DNA from: a virus
Direction: 5' to 3' (one strand)
Length of the DNA stretch: 36,974 nt
IMG/VR virus record: IMGVR_UViG_3300025704_000788
Coordinates: 1-36,974 of that record
Each line of letters opens with the position of its first letter. Position 1 is the first letter of the stretch. Position numbers and translations under genes: made by a program. Positions 7,725 through 14,373 of the stretch are shown here, piece after piece. Under the pieces are notes generated by a model. That model did no database searches, had not been told where the DNA came from, and saw only the letters and a program-made list of their open reading frames with translations.

Positions 7725-8060
7725 ATGAAATATATAAACTACACTACTTATACCGACACGGATCCTTACGAAGTCCTAGAGATATCGAAGAGCGGCAAGA
7801 CTGCTAAAGTCCGCGCTCTCGATTCTACTCGGATTAACCAAGACGAAGATCACTTCTCTCCAGGAGGATTCTGCGGACATACGAGTCACGGACTTAACGG
7901 ACAGCAGTGGAGCTTCTTATCTTGCGAAGAGTATTCTATCCAAAAGATGTCTCTCCGTAAGGACGGCTACTGGAGATTCGTTGGAACTAAAGCAACTACT
8001 AGAGGGTGCGTCGGAACTCTCTCCGACGAGCCGTATAAATACTACGACTATAACTTCTAA
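7725..8060 (+). CDS. Conserved-type hypothetical protein ending FYDYNF-like (YYDYNF)
   Basis: A 111-residue protein. It begins TTYTDTDPYEVLEISKSGKTAKVR, has SPGGFCGHTSHGLNGQQWSF in the middle and ends LRKDGYWRFVG...KYYDYNF. I recall this overall pattern (DPYEV start, GGF.GH...N...QKW centre, RKDG.W and YDYNF end) from small hypothetical proteins on plasmids and phages; no function is known to me. It is the only gene in a cassette bounded by promoter-like element A and the strong terminator at 8068, so it is probably transcribed on its own. The leader is AACCTAAATAATACGA directly before the ATG. Confidence 0.75.
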   Translation: MKYINYTTYTDTDPYEVLEISKSGKTAKVRALDSTRINQDEDHFSPGGFCGHTSHGLNGQQWSFLSCEEYSIQKMSLRKDGYWRFVGTKATTRGCVGTLSDEPYKYYDYNF

Positions 8061-8067
8061 TCCTCTC

Positions 8068-8107
8068 GAGTCTCTCGCTCTTCGGAGCGAGAGACTCTCC
8101 TTTTTTT
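8068..8107 (+). terminator. Strong rho-independent terminator
   Basis: A perfect 13-bp stem, GAGTCTCTCGCTC (8068-8080) with GAGCGAGAGACTC (8085-8097), closed by a TTCG tetraloop and followed by TCC and seven T (8101-8107). It ends the 7725 transcription unit. Confidence 0.95.
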
Positions 8108-8125
8108 ATCTTAAATACTACACTT

Positions 8126-8347
8126 ATGAAGAACTTAATTAACTCGAAGATCTCGGATCTCGGACTCGAGATAGCGGGAGGAAGAGGCGACGGATGTTTC
8201 TACTTCGTAGACTTAAAAACTGACTCCTCTCTAAACGCTCCGTCCGTTATGGTAAGCGCGATGGAGCATCTAACTCTAAATCAGTGGAGAGCGGAAGCTC
8301 TTTACGCTCTCGAGGAGCATCTAGAATCTCTAACCTATAACCACTAA
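8126..8347 (+). CDS. Hypothetical protein
   Basis: A 73-residue protein (MKNLINSKISDLGLEIAGGR...) with a mixed alpha-beta pattern: a beta-rich GDGCFYFVDLK segment followed by a helix around NQWRAEALYALEEHLESL. It begins 18 bases after the terminator, with leader AAATACTACACTT. The next gene starts 4 bases after its stop. No family recognised. The codon pattern (GGA, CTA/CTC, TCG/TCT) is typical of the window, which supports it being a real gene. Confidence 0.7.
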   Translation: MKNLINSKISDLGLEIAGGRGDGCFYFVDLKTDSSLNAPSVMVSAMEHLTLNQWRAEALYALEEHLESLTYNH

Positions 8348-8351
8348 TAAT

Positions 8352-8660
8352 ATGTCGAACTATAAAATAACACGAACACGATACGGCAGCGGTTGGCTCG
8401 AGGAGTTTAACGCAGCTCTAGCTATCCTCGATATCTCCGAGGATATTAAGGAGAAGATAGTATCCGAAGCTAACATCTCTCGGAATCGAAGCGGAGGAGT
8501 CGCGTCTTATTATTACTATAAGATCGCGGATCGAACTCTCGAAGCTATTAACGAAGGACGGACTCCTCCTTTTCCTCTAGTAGAGTGGAACGAGGAGCAG
8601 AAGATAATTCACGCAGCTAAGTTAAAGCGCGGACTTCCAGAGTCGGCCTTTAACGTCTAA
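8352..8660 (+). CDS. Hypothetical protein
   Basis: A 102-residue protein of predicted helical character: FNAALAILDISEDIKEKIVSEANISRNRSGG, then SYYYYKIADRTLEAINEGRTP and a C-terminal WNEEQKIIHAAKLKRGLP. It follows the 73-residue gene after 4 bases and probably shares its mRNA. The 8661-8716 gap after it holds only a weak inverted repeat (CGAAG...CTTCG) and an A-rich leader. Function unknown. Confidence 0.7.
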   Translation: MSNYKITRTRYGSGWLEEFNAALAILDISEDIKEKIVSEANISRNRSGGVASYYYYKIADRTLEAINEGRTPPFPLVEWNEEQKIIHAAKLKRGLPESAFNV

Positions 8661-8716
8661 CTCTCTTACGGGGCGAAGCATCCTACACTTCGACTAACTT
8701 AAACTATAAAAACACT

Positions 8717-9091
8717 ATGAATATTATAACACTTATCCTCGCGATTATCGCAGTAGAATCTAGCGGCAACGATCTAGCGGTCGGAGATAACGGAGACGCT
8801 TACGGATGTCTCCAGATCCACGCTTGCTACGTTCAAGACGCTTCGGAATATGCTAAGGAGGAATGGAATCATTTAGACGCTTTCGATCGCGATACTAGTA
8901 TCGAGATCTTTATCGCTTATATGTCTCGCTACGCTACGGAGGATCGACTCGGTCGTCCTGTAACTATCGAGGATATAGCTCGCATCCACAACGGCGGTCC
9001 TAATGGATATAAGAAGGACGCTACGATCAAATACTGGAAGAAGGTCGAGGCAGAATTAATCTCTCGCGGAGCTATCGCTTCGTATAACTAA
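8717..9091 (+). CDS. Lytic transglycosylase / lysozyme-like muramidase
   Basis: A 124-residue single-domain protein with SLT/goose-lysozyme-like motifs: ILAIIAVESSGND with the likely catalytic Glu at E14, GDAYGCLQIH (about 27-36), and the late motif ARIHNGGPNGYK. These match the phage form of the family (VESGGN, GAYQI, iWNGGp.G). It cleaves the glycan strand of peptidoglycan, either for host lysis or during DNA entry. There is no separate signal peptide: the hydrophobic N-terminus leads straight into the active-site helix, so it would need a holin for export. It is 4 kb from the holin candidates. Leader ATAAAAACACT without Shine-Dalgarno site. Confidence 0.8.
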   Translation: MNIITLILAIIAVESSGNDLAVGDNGDAYGCLQIHACYVQDASEYAKEEWNHLDAFDRDTSIEIFIAYMSRYATEDRLGRPVTIEDIARIHNGGPNGYKKDATIKYWKKVEAELISRGAIASYN

Positions 9092-9117
9092 GAACAAAAA
9101 AACATCAGTAAAATAAT

Positions 9118-9756
9118 ATGGCTATATTAACAGCAAAATCAGAATCCTCTAACGGATTTCCAATCGAAGAACTAGCTCCTGCTGGCGACTACGTCGTCAC
9201 CTGTCTAGACTTCGCGGACGAGTTCAACGTATCTCGAAAGAAGTATCAGAGCGAAGAATATGAGGAGACAGACGTAACTAGAATCCTCTTCGGCTTTAAG
9301 GGTCAGGACGGACGCTTATATAAGGTCCAGACCTTCGAGATGAAGATTAGCGGATCTCCGAAGTCTACGCTCTTTAAGTTCCTCTCCGCTTGGCTAGGAA
9401 AGGCCCCCGACTACGGATGGGATTACTGCTCGATGAAAGGACAGGGAGCTGTTGTTTCTATCGAACATGTCGTCTCTCAAATGGGAACGACATATCCGAA
9501 GATTACGCGGATCTCTCCAGCTAAGTCTGGTCTCGCGGATTACTCCGCTCAGATCGTTCCGATCTCGGAGTTCGGATTAGCTTCTGTAGCTCCTTCCGCT
9601 CCTGTAGCGTCGGCAGCTCCTTCCGCTCCTTCCGCTCCCGTTGTTCCTCCTGTAGTAGCTTCCGCAGTCGCTTCTCTACCTTCCGCAGCTCCAGTCGCTT
9701 CTGCTCCTCCAGTCTGGGATCCGAATGCGGGAGACGACGCTAACTGCCCATTCTAA
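9118..9756 (+). CDS. Single-stranded DNA-binding protein-like
   Basis: A 212-residue protein with three parts. Residues 1-135 resemble the OB-fold domain of phage replication-associated ssDNA-binding proteins (AGDYVVTCLDF, strand-rich, with a KSTLFKFLSAWLG helix). Residues 150-195 form a low-complexity Ala/Pro/Ser/Val linker. The last residues, GDDANCPF, form an acidic tail ending in Pro-Phe, as in bacterial SSB, where the tail recruits replication and repair enzymes. This architecture supports an SSB role, although the OB-fold part is not an obvious SSB sequence. It immediately precedes the nuclease and replication block and is separated from it by a hairpin at 9771. Confidence 0.65.
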   Translation: MAILTAKSESSNGFPIEELAPAGDYVVTCLDFADEFNVSRKKYQSEEYEETDVTRILFGFKGQDGRLYKVQTFEMKISGSPKSTLFKFLSAWLGKAPDYGWDYCSMKGQGAVVSIEHVVSQMGTTYPKITRISPAKSGLADYSAQIVPISEFGLASVAPSAPVASAAPSAPSAPVVPPVVASAVASLPSAAPVASAPPVWDPNAGDDANCPF

Positions 9757-9770
9757 ACTACTAACACACG

Positions 9771-9801
9771 AGGATGACGTCGTCCGATCCGACGTCATCC
9801 T
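9771..9801 (+). terminator. Intergenic hairpin, possible weak terminator
   Basis: A perfect 12-bp stem, AGGATGACGTCG (9771-9782) with CGACGTCATCCT (9790-9801), and a 7-base loop. Only a broken T-run follows (TAACTCTTAT), so it may attenuate transcription or protect mRNA ends rather than stop transcription fully. Confidence 0.7.
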
Positions 9802-9816
9802 TAACTCTTATAAAAC

Positions 9817-10608
9817 ATGGCAACACTAGAAAGAAAAATAGACCTCGACGGATCTCATTGGTATACGAAGGACGGAGTCCCAGCTTATACGATGAAGAAG
9901 TCGAAAGGAGACGGAGAGCGGAATACGACTCTCCGAGACGCGAGGAAGTATAATCTACTACCCTCTGTTACTACCCTCTTCGGAATCCTCGCTAAACCTG
10001 GACTCGATAGATGGAAGATAGGAAAGGCTATAGAAGCGACTCTAGTAACTCCTAGAGACGCGGACGAACCCGACGAGCGTTACTATAGTAGAATCAGATC
10101 GCGTAGCTACGAGGAGACTAGCGCAGCGGCTACTCTAGGAACGAGGATTCACGACGCGATAGACGCAGCCTTCGACGGAGTCGAACCCGACGAAGACTTA
10201 AAGCAATACGTCGAGCCTACTATGGACTACTTAGCGACTCTAAATCTAGTAGATATAAGTCGCGAGGGTGTCGTCGTTAATACGGCCGAAGGATACGCAG
10301 GACGAGTAGATCTATTAGCTAAATTCGGTAACTCGAATATCATTATAGACTTCAAGACTAAGAAGACGAAGGAGGGCGTAAAGGTTACTCCGTTCGACTT
10401 CCAAGCTACGCAGATCGCGGCCTACGCTATGGCAGCATTCGGAACTCTAGATAACTGCTTCGGAGCGAACGTCTATATCTCTACTACAGAGCCTGGACGT
10501 ATCGAGACATCCGTCTATGACGAAGAGAAGCTCCGTAGCGAATACGGACTCTTAAAGAATATATGCGGCATCTGGAGACACTTAAAAAATTACGATCCGA
10601 GAGGATAA
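9817..10608 (+). CDS. PD-(D/E)XK exonuclease, RecB/Cas4-like
   Basis: A 263-residue nuclease. H112 lies in GTRIHDAID, the first acidic residue D165 in GYAGRVDLLA, the core D178-x-K180 in IIIDFKTKK, and the QxxxY motif in Q199-IAAY203. This is the order of the RecB-type PD-(D/E)XK nucleases (Cas4 and Exo VIII-like). Phage versions resect double-stranded ends for single-strand annealing recombination or concatemer processing. It sits beside an SSB-like protein and upstream of a RuvC-like resolvase, consistent with a recombination and replication operon. No Bet or Erf annealing protein was recognised nearby, unless one of the small genes fills that role. Confidence 0.8.
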   Translation: MATLERKIDLDGSHWYTKDGVPAYTMKKSKGDGERNTTLRDARKYNLLPSVTTLFGILAKPGLDRWKIGKAIEATLVTPRDADEPDERYYSRIRSRSYEETSAAATLGTRIHDAIDAAFDGVEPDEDLKQYVEPTMDYLATLNLVDISREGVVVNTAEGYAGRVDLLAKFGNSNIIIDFKTKKTKEGVKVTPFDFQATQIAAYAMAAFGTLDNCFGANVYISTTEPGRIETSVYDEEKLRSEYGLLKNICGIWRHLKNYDPRG

Positions 10609-10613
10609 TCACT

Positions 10614-10913
10614 ATGGAAACTAAACTAATAAAAACGAGCACAATTATTCGAGCAGCGACAATCGTAACAGGAAAGCCATCTAAAATAATTAGAGGTCCA
10701 TCTAGAGTCGCCTCCGTCGTAGCGGTAAGGAATCTCTGCTATAAAATCGCTAAGGATTATCTATTCCTAGCGGATAGAGATATCGCATCGTCATTTAATA
10801 GAGATCGGAGCGCGATAACTTACTCTCTAAAGCGAGTAGAGCAAGACTTAGAGCAGCAGGCTAACTATCGAGCAATGCTTCGCATGATAAAGGAGGAGCT
10901 AGGACTATGCTAG
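10614..10913 (+). CDS. Stand-alone DnaA domain IV-like DNA-binding protein
   Basis: A 99-residue protein with the ATG at 10614; an in-frame start at 10563 would overlap the nuclease gene. The core, RVASVVAVRNLCYKIAKDYLFLADRDIASSFNRDRSAITYSLKRVEQDL, matches the C-terminal domain of DnaA: a first helix with AR..A, then an IG..F.RDHSTV-like signature, here IASSFNRDRSAITYS. That domain reads DnaA boxes at replication origins. Here it lacks the AAA+ ATPase, so it may mark the phage origin, compete with host DnaA or act as a regulator. It overlaps the next gene by 7 bases. Good by-eye match. Confidence 0.7.
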   Translation: METKLIKTSTIIRAATIVTGKPSKIIRGPSRVASVVAVRNLCYKIAKDYLFLADRDIASSFNRDRSAITYSLKRVEQDLEQQANYRAMLRMIKEELGLC

Positions 10914-11215
10914 ATCTAGAGCCTAATACTCGAGCGTCCTCTATCTCTAGCTTTATGAGATGGATAAGCGATAGACTCGACGAGGAGATCGAAGCTATAG
11001 AAAGATCGGAGGAGGAGTTCGGAGTAGAGAAAATATACACGGAGGAACTAGAGAAGAAGCCGAACAACCTTACTGATGATCAGAAGATTAAATTAGTTAA
11101 GGACGTAAATAATCTCTATAACTCGTATCCGAATATGGCTCGGAAGGAAGCGTGTCGAGAGATAGGAATACACTACACTACTTACTATAAATGGAGGAGA
11201 CTATTAACAAAATGA
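10907..11215 (+). CDS. HTH protein with acidic N-terminal helix
   Basis: A 102-residue protein. The N-terminal half is a charged helix (RWISDRLDEEIEAIERSEEEFG). The C-terminal half, NNLYNSYPNMARKEACREIGIHYTTYYKWRRLLTK, looks like a transposase-type or small-terminase-type helix-turn-helix in which IGIHYTTYYKW is the recognition helix. Start overlaps the DnaA-like gene by 7 bases and its stop overlaps the next ATG (ATGA), so it is within a compact operon. It may regulate the operon or assist replication initiation. No specific family is recognised. Confidence 0.7.
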   Translation: MLDLEPNTRASSISSFMRWISDRLDEEIEAIERSEEEFGVEKIYTEELEKKPNNLTDDQKIKLVKDVNNLYNSYPNMARKEACREIGIHYTTYYKWRRLLTK

Positions 11216-11370
11216 ACAACTACAAAGAAGAAGAGGAAGAGGAAGAGGATCCTACGGAGATAGACTGCGAAGTCTGCGGAGGTTACGGAGAGTTCGCTAA
11301 CGAGAGCTATTCGACTATATGGATATCATGCACAGCGTGTAACGGAACAGGAGTAAAATTAAATGACTAA
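11212..11370 (+). CDS. Small DnaJ-type zinc-finger protein
   Basis: A 52-residue ORF that overlaps both neighbours by 4 and 8 bases. After an acidic start (EEEEEEED-like run, residues 6-13) it has CEVCGGYGE (C19, C22) and CTACNGTG (C40, C43). Two CxxCxGxG units make one four-Cys zinc-binding module as in the DnaJ central domain. Small phage proteins of this kind may bind nucleic acid or unfolded protein. Packing in the operon and conserved motif support a real gene despite its size. Confidence 0.75.
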   Translation: MNNYKEEEEEEEDPTEIDCEVCGGYGEFANESYSTIWISCTACNGTGVKLND

Positions 11371-11548
11371 AAGGCTATTTACACAAGACGAGCGGAGCGT
11401 CCTCGAGCGAGGACTAGAATCTATGACTAAAGCCTTAGAGTCCTTAACTAGAGAGAGAGAGATTCTAATCGAGAGAGTAGAAGATCTAGAAGCGGAAGCT
11501 TCTCATCTCCGAGATCGACTTATAATCGATAGAGAGGAGCGAGAGTAA
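11363..11548 (+). CDS. Small coiled-coil protein
   Basis: A 61-residue protein with heptad-like Leu and Ile spacing along most of its length (LERGLESMTKALESLTRERE, then ILIERVEDLEAEASHLRDRL). It is predicted to be a single long coiled coil. It overlaps the zinc-finger gene by 8 bases and the resolvase start by one base (TAATG), so it is part of the replication operon. Function unknown; it could be an assembly partner of a neighbour. Confidence 0.7.
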   Translation: MTKRLFTQDERSVLERGLESMTKALESLTREREILIERVEDLEAEASHLRDRLIIDREERE

Positions 11549-12051
11549 TGAGCCTAGTAATAGGAATAGACTGCGGACTAGACGGAGGACTAGTAACTCT
11601 AGACTCCTCTGGAGATATAACGGATCAGCGCGTTATGCCTACTGTTAAGTTAGGAAAAGGACGGAAGATAAACTTACACGAGCTATGCGGATACATCCTA
11701 TCCTTTGTCGGAGTAAAGCCTATAGTCTGCGTCGAGAATCCTGGAGCACACGCTCCGAGCGCATCCGGCCTCCGCTCTATGACTTATTCGTTCGCAGTCG
11801 TCGAAGCTTTCTGCGTCGCTCATAATCTTCGCTATAACGAAGTCGCCGCGAAGACATGGCAGAAGGAGTTCTGGACGCGTCCTAAAATGCCGAAGGGTCA
11901 GAAGTTCAACACTAAAGCGGCTGCTCTCTCGGAGTGTCGGAAGCTATGGCCGACGAACGACTGGACCGCTACGGAGAGATCTACGAAAGCTCACGACGGA
12001 TTAACGGACGCGGCTCTGATCGCGGAATACTGTAGGAGGAATAGACTATGA
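11548..12051 (+). CDS. RuvC-like Holliday-junction resolvase
   Basis: A 167-residue RNase H-fold nuclease. The acidic residues are D8 in GIDCGLDGG, E63 in VCVENP, and D150 and D154 in AHDGLTDAALIAEY, in the order of RuvC family resolvases. VAAKTWQKEFW resembles the segment seen in phage and poxvirus RuvC-type enzymes. It cuts four-way junctions and branched replication intermediates before packaging. The start overlaps the previous stop (TAATG) and its stop overlaps the next ATG (ATGA). Confidence 0.85.
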   Translation: MSLVIGIDCGLDGGLVTLDSSGDITDQRVMPTVKLGKGRKINLHELCGYILSFVGVKPIVCVENPGAHAPSASGLRSMTYSFAVVEAFCVAHNLRYNEVAAKTWQKEFWTRPKMPKGQKFNTKAAALSECRKLWPTNDWTATERSTKAHDGLTDAALIAEYCRRNRL

Positions 12052-12290
12052 GGAACCTAACTACTTTCCTCTATGCGGATCTACAGGTGACGCTTATCTG
12101 TCTTAATACTTGGCAGATCGCTAATAGTAAACTACTAGGCTCGATCATAGTCGGATTCCTTATCTCTTTAGTCTGGTGTTTCAATACGCAGAGAGTCGCC
12201 TTCTCTAATCTATTCGATAAGCTAGTCTACGCATCTGGCGCCTGCTTAGGAACAGCGAGCGGAATCTATCTATCGAGCGTCTTATATTAA
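12048..12290 (+). CDS. Small membrane protein
   Basis: An 80-residue protein with two clear hydrophobic segments (about 32-46, GSIIVGFLISLVWCF, and 60-79, LVYASGACLGTASGIYLSSV) and perhaps a weaker one near the N-terminus. NTQRVAFSNLFDKLVYASGACLG in the loop and second helix looks like a small membrane protein type common in phage early regions, as I recall. It overlaps the resolvase stop by 4 bases. A role in membrane anchoring or superinfection exclusion is possible but not shown. Confidence 0.7.
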   Translation: MRNLTTFLYADLQVTLICLNTWQIANSKLLGSIIVGFLISLVWCFNTQRVAFSNLFDKLVYASGACLGTASGIYLSSVLY

Positions 12291-12351
12291 CTGCAGGATC
12301 TATGGATAACGAACTTATAAACGAACTTAAAAAATTAAACGAAGAACTACT

Positions 12352-14361
12352 ATGCGAACAAGACAAAGCACGGCAAATGACACTTATCAATCTAGACTCA
12401 TCAGCATCGTTAAACAAGCGAGAGCTACCGAGACACAAGACTTTAAACTCGATAAAATTATCGAATGGATCCGAAGCGGAAGCGGACGATTCGCCGATAA
12501 CATCTTAGCTGTAAGAGAAGCGACGGAAGGAGGAGATCTAGATCGAGCGTCCGAGCTAAAGCGAAACCTACCCGCAGTAATGTTTAGCGGACAGTTCTCT
12601 CGGAGATCTAGTAAGAATATAACGAGCCACTCGGGCATGATCTGCATGGATGTCGATAAGATCGACGCTCCTGCTAAAAAGGTCGATGAAATGCGATTCG
12701 ATCCTCATATCGTCGCAGCCTTCGTCTCTCCTTCTGGCAACGGACTAAAAGCGATATTCGCTATTCCGAGTGACGTAGATCGACACAAGGAGTCCTTCGA
12801 ATCCGCGAAGAGATACTTAGCGACTTACGGACTCGAAGCGGACGAGAGCGGCAAGGATGTCTCTAGACTTTGCTTCCTTAGCCACGATCCAGAGATTCAT
12901 TACGCTCCAGACGCGGTAGAGCTTCCTGTCTATATCGAAGAACAGAAGATAGCCGAGAAGTCGACATCCTCTAAGGCTCCTACAGGAGATCGAATCGGAG
13001 ATCGCTACTCGTCGTCTCCTAACATTCGCGAGCGATCCGTAGCTATACTACAGCGTCTAGGATGGAAGATTCAGAGAGGAGACGGAGAGCGGACTTACTG
13101 CACTCGACCTGGAAAGGATCGAGGAATCTCTGGAGAGCTTCGGAGCGACGGATCCTTTTTCTGTTATACGGACGGAGCGTCTCCGCTAGAGCCGATAACG
13201 AATTACTCGTCCTTCGCGCTCTATACGGCTGCAGAGCATCGAGGAGACTTTAAAGCGGCAGCTCTAGCTCTAGCAGAGGAGTTCGGCGATAACGAGCCTC
13301 CAGTAGACGGACGCGACTTCTATAGCAAAGGAGAAGCGATAGAGACGCAGGAGAGAGTCGTAGACGAGAGGAGACGGGAAGTAATAGGAACGCTGCCTCC
13401 ATGGACAGGAGGAGACGAATATCCGAAGGATCTAAAGAAGCTCCTACTAAGACGATATCCTGTCCTTATCGATGGTCTACTACATAGAGGAACTAAGATG
13501 GTTCTAGGAGGAGGATCGAAGTCCTATAAGACGTGGACGCTCCTAAACTTAGCGGCGTGCATAGCGAGCGGTCGTCCTTGGTTCGGCAAGGAGACTATCG
13601 ATACAGGACTCGACGTTATCTTCCTTAACTTCGAAGTCCCTCATGAGTTCTTCCTAGATCGAGCGGAGAGCGTCTGCCGAGCCATGGGACTCGACTCCGT
13701 TCCTAGCAATCTAAAAGTCTGGTCTCTCCGAGGAATAACGAACGACCTGAGTGTCGTCCTCGAAGCTATGATCGAGCGCATGACTAACGGACTCGCTCTA
13801 TTAGTTATCGATCCGATCTATAAAGCTCTCGGAGATCGAGACGAGAATAGCGCAGGAGATATCGGACTACTTATGAACGAAGTCGAGAAGATCGTAGAAC
13901 AGACAGGAGCGGCCGTAGCATTCGGAGCGCACTACTCGAAGGGTAACCAAGCGGAGAAGGATCCTCTCGATCGTATTAGCGGCTCTGGCGTCTTCGCTCG
14001 AGATCCAGATACGATTATGGGACTAACAGCGCACGAGGAAGAGAACTGCTACACGGTCCACTCCGCTCTACGGAACTTCCCAAGCGTCGAGCCGTTCGTA
14101 GTAGAATGGGACTTTCCTCTCTTCTCCTCTCGCGACGATCTAGACGCTGGTAAGTTAAAAAGACCTGGGCAGAAGACTAGCGCAGGAAAGATCCTCTCCG
14201 AGATAACTATCGAAGGAGTAGATCCGAAGGAGTTCGTCCCAGCTATGGCTTCTAAGTTCGACGTAAGCGATCGGACTGTCTATCGACTACTAAAGACTCT
14301 AAGCGACTCGAAGAGGATCCATAAGACTGCGGGTCACTACTTCTTAACTAACCCCAACTAA
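12352..14361 (+). CDS. Primase-helicase: BT4734/VirE_N-like primase plus RepA-like RecA-fold ATPase
   Basis: A 669-residue fusion. Residues 60-200 resemble the BT4734-like (VirE N-terminal) domain: GMICMDVDKID with D100 and D102, FVSPSGNGLKAIF, and YGLEADESGKDVSRLCFLSHDPE. In replication proteins this domain is considered primase-like. Residues 365-590 form a RepA/AAA_25-type ATPase with Walker A GGGSKSYKT (about 386-394), a FLNFEVP segment and Walker B LALLVIDPIY (about 481-490), followed by GAHYSKG and SGSGVFARDPDTIM. The C-terminal 60 residues look like a winged helix (MASKFDVSDRTVYRLLKTL). It would unwind the replication fork and prime synthesis. No phage DNA polymerase is present, so host polymerase is probably used. 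The start at 12352 follows a short overlapping reading frame (12302) of doubtful status. Confidence 0.85.
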   Translation: MRTRQSTANDTYQSRLISIVKQARATETQDFKLDKIIEWIRSGSGRFADNILAVREATEGGDLDRASELKRNLPAVMFSGQFSRRSSKNITSHSGMICMDVDKIDAPAKKVDEMRFDPHIVAAFVSPSGNGLKAIFAIPSDVDRHKESFESAKRYLATYGLEADESGKDVSRLCFLSHDPEIHYAPDAVELPVYIEEQKIAEKSTSSKAPTGDRIGDRYSSSPNIRERSVAILQRLGWKIQRGDGERTYCTRPGKDRGISGELRSDGSFFCYTDGASPLEPITNYSSFALYTAAEHRGDFKAAALALAEEFGDNEPPVDGRDFYSKGEAIETQERVVDERRREVIGTLPPWTGGDEYPKDLKKLLLRRYPVLIDGLLHRGTKMVLGGGSKSYKTWTLLNLAACIASGRPWFGKETIDTGLDVIFLNFEVPHEFFLDRAESVCRAMGLDSVPSNLKVWSLRGITNDLSVVLEAMIERMTNGLALLVIDPIYKALGDRDENSAGDIGLLMNEVEKIVEQTGAAVAFGAHYSKGNQAEKDPLDRISGSGVFARDPDTIMGLTAHEEENCYTVHSALRNFPSVEPFVVEWDFPLFSSRDDLDAGKLKRPGQKTSAGKILSEITIEGVDPKEFVPAMASKFDVSDRTVYRLLKTLSDSKRIHKTAGHYFLTNPN

Positions 14362-14373
14362 AAGAAAACACAC

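Noticed and set aside
8661-8716. CGAAG...CTTCG inverted repeat in the leader of the lytic transglycosylase gene
   Set aside because: The stem is only 5 bp, with no T-run, and could be chance in a TCG-rich genome.
12302-12508. 68-residue frame overlapping the start of the primase-helicase gene
   Set aside because: Only the first 18 or so codons look natural; the rest is a shadow of the primase reading frame. A short leader peptide is possible but unsupported.
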